Assembly (NCBI GenBank): GCA_035995425.1
Contig: DASYKM010000102.1
Span: 1 to 7,911, forward strand
DNA from: CADEED01 sp035995425
GTDB lineage: Bacteria > Pseudomonadota > Gammaproteobacteria > Steroidobacterales > Steroidobacteraceae
Direction: 5' to 3'
DNA: 7,911 nt
This document shows positions 6,619-7,911 of this stretch, piece by piece. The translations under genes and the position numbers were made by a program. Within the stretch, counting starts at the first letter, position 1, and each line of letters opens with the position of its first letter. Below the pieces are notes generated by a model that was not told the origin of the DNA, did no database searches, and worked only from the letters and a program-made list of their open reading frames with translations.

Positions 6619-6624
6619 AAGGAG
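6619..6624 (+). promoter_or_regulatory. Strong ribosome-binding site for hpf
   Basis: AAGGAG sits 7 nt before the ATG at 6632, preceded by a short A run. It is the best Shine-Dalgarno match seen in the window and fixes the hpf start, ruling out in-frame starts further back inside rpoN. It suggests hpf is translated more strongly than its neighbours. Confidence 0.8.
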
Positions 6625-6631
6625 ACGCACC

Positions 6632-6958
6632 ATGCAATTGTCGCTTTCCGGTCATCATGTCGAAGTCACCGCGTCGATGCGCTCATACGTCGAAAAGAAG
6701 CTCGAACGTATTTCCCGTCATTTCGACCACGTAATCGACGTGCATTGCGTTCTGACAGTCGAGAAACTCCGACAGAAGGCCGAAGCCACATTGCACGTGC
6801 GCGGCAACTCCCTCCATGCCGACGCCACCGAGGAAGACATGTACGCCGCGATCGACCTGATGGCCGACAAGCTCGACCGCCGCGTCATCAAGCACAAGGA
6901 AATGAAAGCCGACAAACACGCCGCGGAAACGCGCAAGGCCGTGAGGGCCGATACGTAG
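6632..6958 (+). CDS. hpf: Ribosome hibernation promoting factor (short HPF)
   Basis: Short HPF binds the decoding site of the 30S subunit in stationary phase and, in E. coli, promotes 100S ribosome dimers with RMF. The 108 residues fit the short form (95 in E. coli) and lack the C-terminal dimerisation domain of long HPF. MQLSLSGHHVEVTASMR opens the protein much like E. coli MQLNITGNNVEITEALR. The strand VRGNSLHADA leads to the second helix EEDMYAAIDLMADKLDRRV and then a basic IKHKEMKADKH tail, as expected for an rRNA-binding protein. The start is fixed by AAGGAG 7 nt upstream. An in-frame reading back to 6377 exists but overlaps the rpoN C-terminus in another frame and looks like a shadow. 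It follows rpoN by 40 bp and precedes rapZ by one base; ptsN, which usually comes next, is missing. Confidence 0.96.
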   Translation: MQLSLSGHHVEVTASMRSYVEKKLERISRHFDHVIDVHCVLTVEKLRQKAEATLHVRGNSLHADATEEDMYAAIDLMADKLDRRVIKHKEMKADKHAAETRKAVRADT

Positions 6959-6959
6959 G

Positions 6960-7868
6960 ATGCGGCTCATCCTCGTCAGCGGGCTGTCGGGATCCGGCAA
7001 GAGCGTGGCATTGCACATGCTCGAGGACGCCGGGTTCTACTGCGTGGACAACATCCCGGCGGCCCTGCTGAAACCCTTCATCTCCCACACGCTGCGCAAC
7101 AACGAGGCGCAATACTCGCGCGCCGCGGTCGGCGTCGACGCGCGCAATGCGGCGGCGGAAATCGAAACCGTCCCGCCGCTCATCGAAGAGCTCAAGAAAA
7201 GCGGCATCCAGTGCGAAATCATCTTCCTGCTCGCCAATGACGACGAGCTGCTGCGGCGTTTCGCCGAAACGCGCCGCAAGCACCCCATCAGCACGGACCA
7301 CGTCTCGCTGAAGGAAGCCATCGCCATCGAGCGGCGCCTGCTCGAACCCATCCTCAACGCCGCGGATCTGGTCATCGACACCTCGCGCATGGGCGTGCAC
7401 GACCTACGTGAGCTGATCAGCCAGCGCGTGGAAAAGCGCAGCGCCGGGCGGTTGTCCCTGCTGGTCGAATCCTTCGGCTTCAAGAATGGCATTCCGGGCG
7501 ATGCCGACTTCGTGTTCGACGCGCGTTCGCTACCCAATCCCTATTGGGATCCATCGCTTCGCGCCCTCACCGGCCGCGATGCCGACGTCATCCGTTTCCT
7601 CGAGGCGCAACGCAGCGTGCCGCGCCTGGCCGACGACATCCTGCAATTCGTCAGCGCGCGAATTCCCGAGCACCAGGCCGCCAACCGGCGCTACCTCACC
7701 ATCGCCATCGGTTGCACCGGCGGGCGTCACCGCTCGGTGTATCTGGCCGAGCGCATTGCCGAACGCCTGTCGCACAACTATCCCGTCGTCGGCATCCGCC
7801 ACAACTCTCTCGGCGAAACGCGCTCCATCACGCGCGCGCCCACGCTGGCCGGGGCGCAGTCCGCATAA
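6960..7868 (+). CDS. rapZ: RNase adapter protein RapZ (P-loop, YvcJ/YhbJ family)
   Basis: In E. coli RapZ binds the small RNA GlmZ, presents it to RNase E and senses glucosamine 6-phosphate, tuning GlmS and so cell-wall and LPS precursor supply. Its 302 residues compare with 284 in E. coli. The N-terminal P-loop domain has Walker A GLSGSGKS (8-15), YCVDNIP (27-33) and FAETRRKHP (101-109). The C-terminal domain has FGFKNGIP (172-179), DARSLPNPYW (187-196) and GCTGGRHRS (251-259). After that the protein ends in a Ser/Thr/Ala-rich tail without the lysine/arginine cluster that E. coli RapZ uses in RNA binding, so sRNA binding here is not assured; nucleotide or metabolite sensing is the safer inference. 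The ATG starts one base after the hpf stop; GAGGG 12 nt upstream is the nearest ribosome site. ptsN and the NPr gene, its E. coli neighbours, are not seen in the window. Confidence 0.94.
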   Translation: MRLILVSGLSGSGKSVALHMLEDAGFYCVDNIPAALLKPFISHTLRNNEAQYSRAAVGVDARNAAAEIETVPPLIEELKKSGIQCEIIFLLANDDELLRRFAETRRKHPISTDHVSLKEAIAIERRLLEPILNAADLVIDTSRMGVHDLRELISQRVEKRSAGRLSLLVESFGFKNGIPGDADFVFDARSLPNPYWDPSLRALTGRDADVIRFLEAQRSVPRLADDILQFVSARIPEHQAANRRYLTIAIGCTGGRHRSVYLAERIAERLSHNYPVVGIRHNSLGETRSITRAPTLAGAQSA

Positions 7869-7880
7869 GGGACATTGCCG

Positions 7881-7894
7881 ATTTGCTGGCAAAT
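7881..7894. repeat. Small inverted repeat after rapZ
   Basis: ATTTGC-TG-GCAAAT is a perfect 6-bp inverted repeat with a 2-bp centre, 12 bp after the rapZ stop. As RNA it would form a 5-bp stem with a CTGG loop. No T run follows, so it does not look like an intrinsic terminator. It could be a weak operator or chance. The remainder of 7869-7911 shows nothing else that can be supported. Confidence 0.3.
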
Positions 7895-7911
7895 GGGCTT
7901 GAAGTCCGGCA

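Noticed and set aside
6377..6631. Upstream in-frame extension of hpf to 193 residues
   Set aside because: The added part is Arg/Ala/Pro-rich shadow of rpoN. HPF homology and the AAGGAG site both fix the start at 6632.
5833..6633. Minus-strand open frame (266 codons) opposite rpoN
   Set aside because: It is antisense to the conserved RpoN DNA-binding domain and has no family features. GC-rich codon bias on the plus strand explains the lack of stops.
7887..7903. TGGCAAATGGGCTTGAA as a sigma-54 promoter for a gene after rapZ
   Set aside because: The GG to TG spacing is one base too long and the -12 TTGC is TTGA. The match fails at the essential GC.
7778..7911. Minus-strand frame entering from the right edge and ending inside rapZ
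   Set aside because: It would overlap the rapZ 3' end by about 90 bp and nothing in it is recognisable. The evidence is only absence of stops over a short span.

Overview
The window is a compact, GC-rich stretch (roughly two-thirds G+C by eye). It carries a conserved gammaproteobacterial cell-envelope and sigma-54 neighbourhood: murA and ibaG on the minus strand, then kdsD-kdsC-lptC-lptA-lptB-rpoN-hpf-rapZ on the plus strand. The gene order, the MurA, KdsD, RpoN and HPF sequences, and the frequent GTG starts point to a high-GC gammaproteobacterium outside the Enterobacterales. A Xanthomonadales, Nevskiales or Steroidobacter-like lineage is a guess from composition and order, not shown.

Minus strand (1-1591): a BolA-family gene (ibaG) is followed by murA, which makes the first committed peptidoglycan precursor. 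The start of a further minus-strand gene may lie in the first 14 bases. A 29-bp gap (1592-1620) separates this unit from the divergent plus-strand unit. It holds a -10-like hexamer on each strand, both at the same 6-nt distance from their ATG, so both genes may be leaderless.

Plus strand, first block (1621-5083): KdsD and KdsC act in synthesis of Kdo, the sugar that joins lipid A to the LPS core. LptC, LptA and LptB are parts of the bridge that carries finished LPS to the outer membrane. Three junctions are the same GTGA stop/start overlap, and lptC/lptA overlap by 23 bp, so the five genes look like one translationally coupled operon. LptA carries two similar OstA-like segments and a pair of cysteines absent from the E. 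coli protein.

Plus strand, second block (5143-7868): rpoN (sigma-54), hpf (ribosome hibernation factor) and rapZ (the GlmZ/GlmS amino-sugar regulator of E. coli). Compared with the E. coli and Pseudomonas layouts, yrbG (E. coli), the mlaFEDCB block and ptsN are absent from their usual places. LPS, peptidoglycan and amino-sugar control genes are thus packed with almost no spacer. The last 43 bases hold a small inverted repeat and no identifiable gene.

No RNA gene, mobile element, CRISPR array or clearly new system is visible. This is mostly a core-genome region, and the second-look points are about architecture, translation signals and protein variants.
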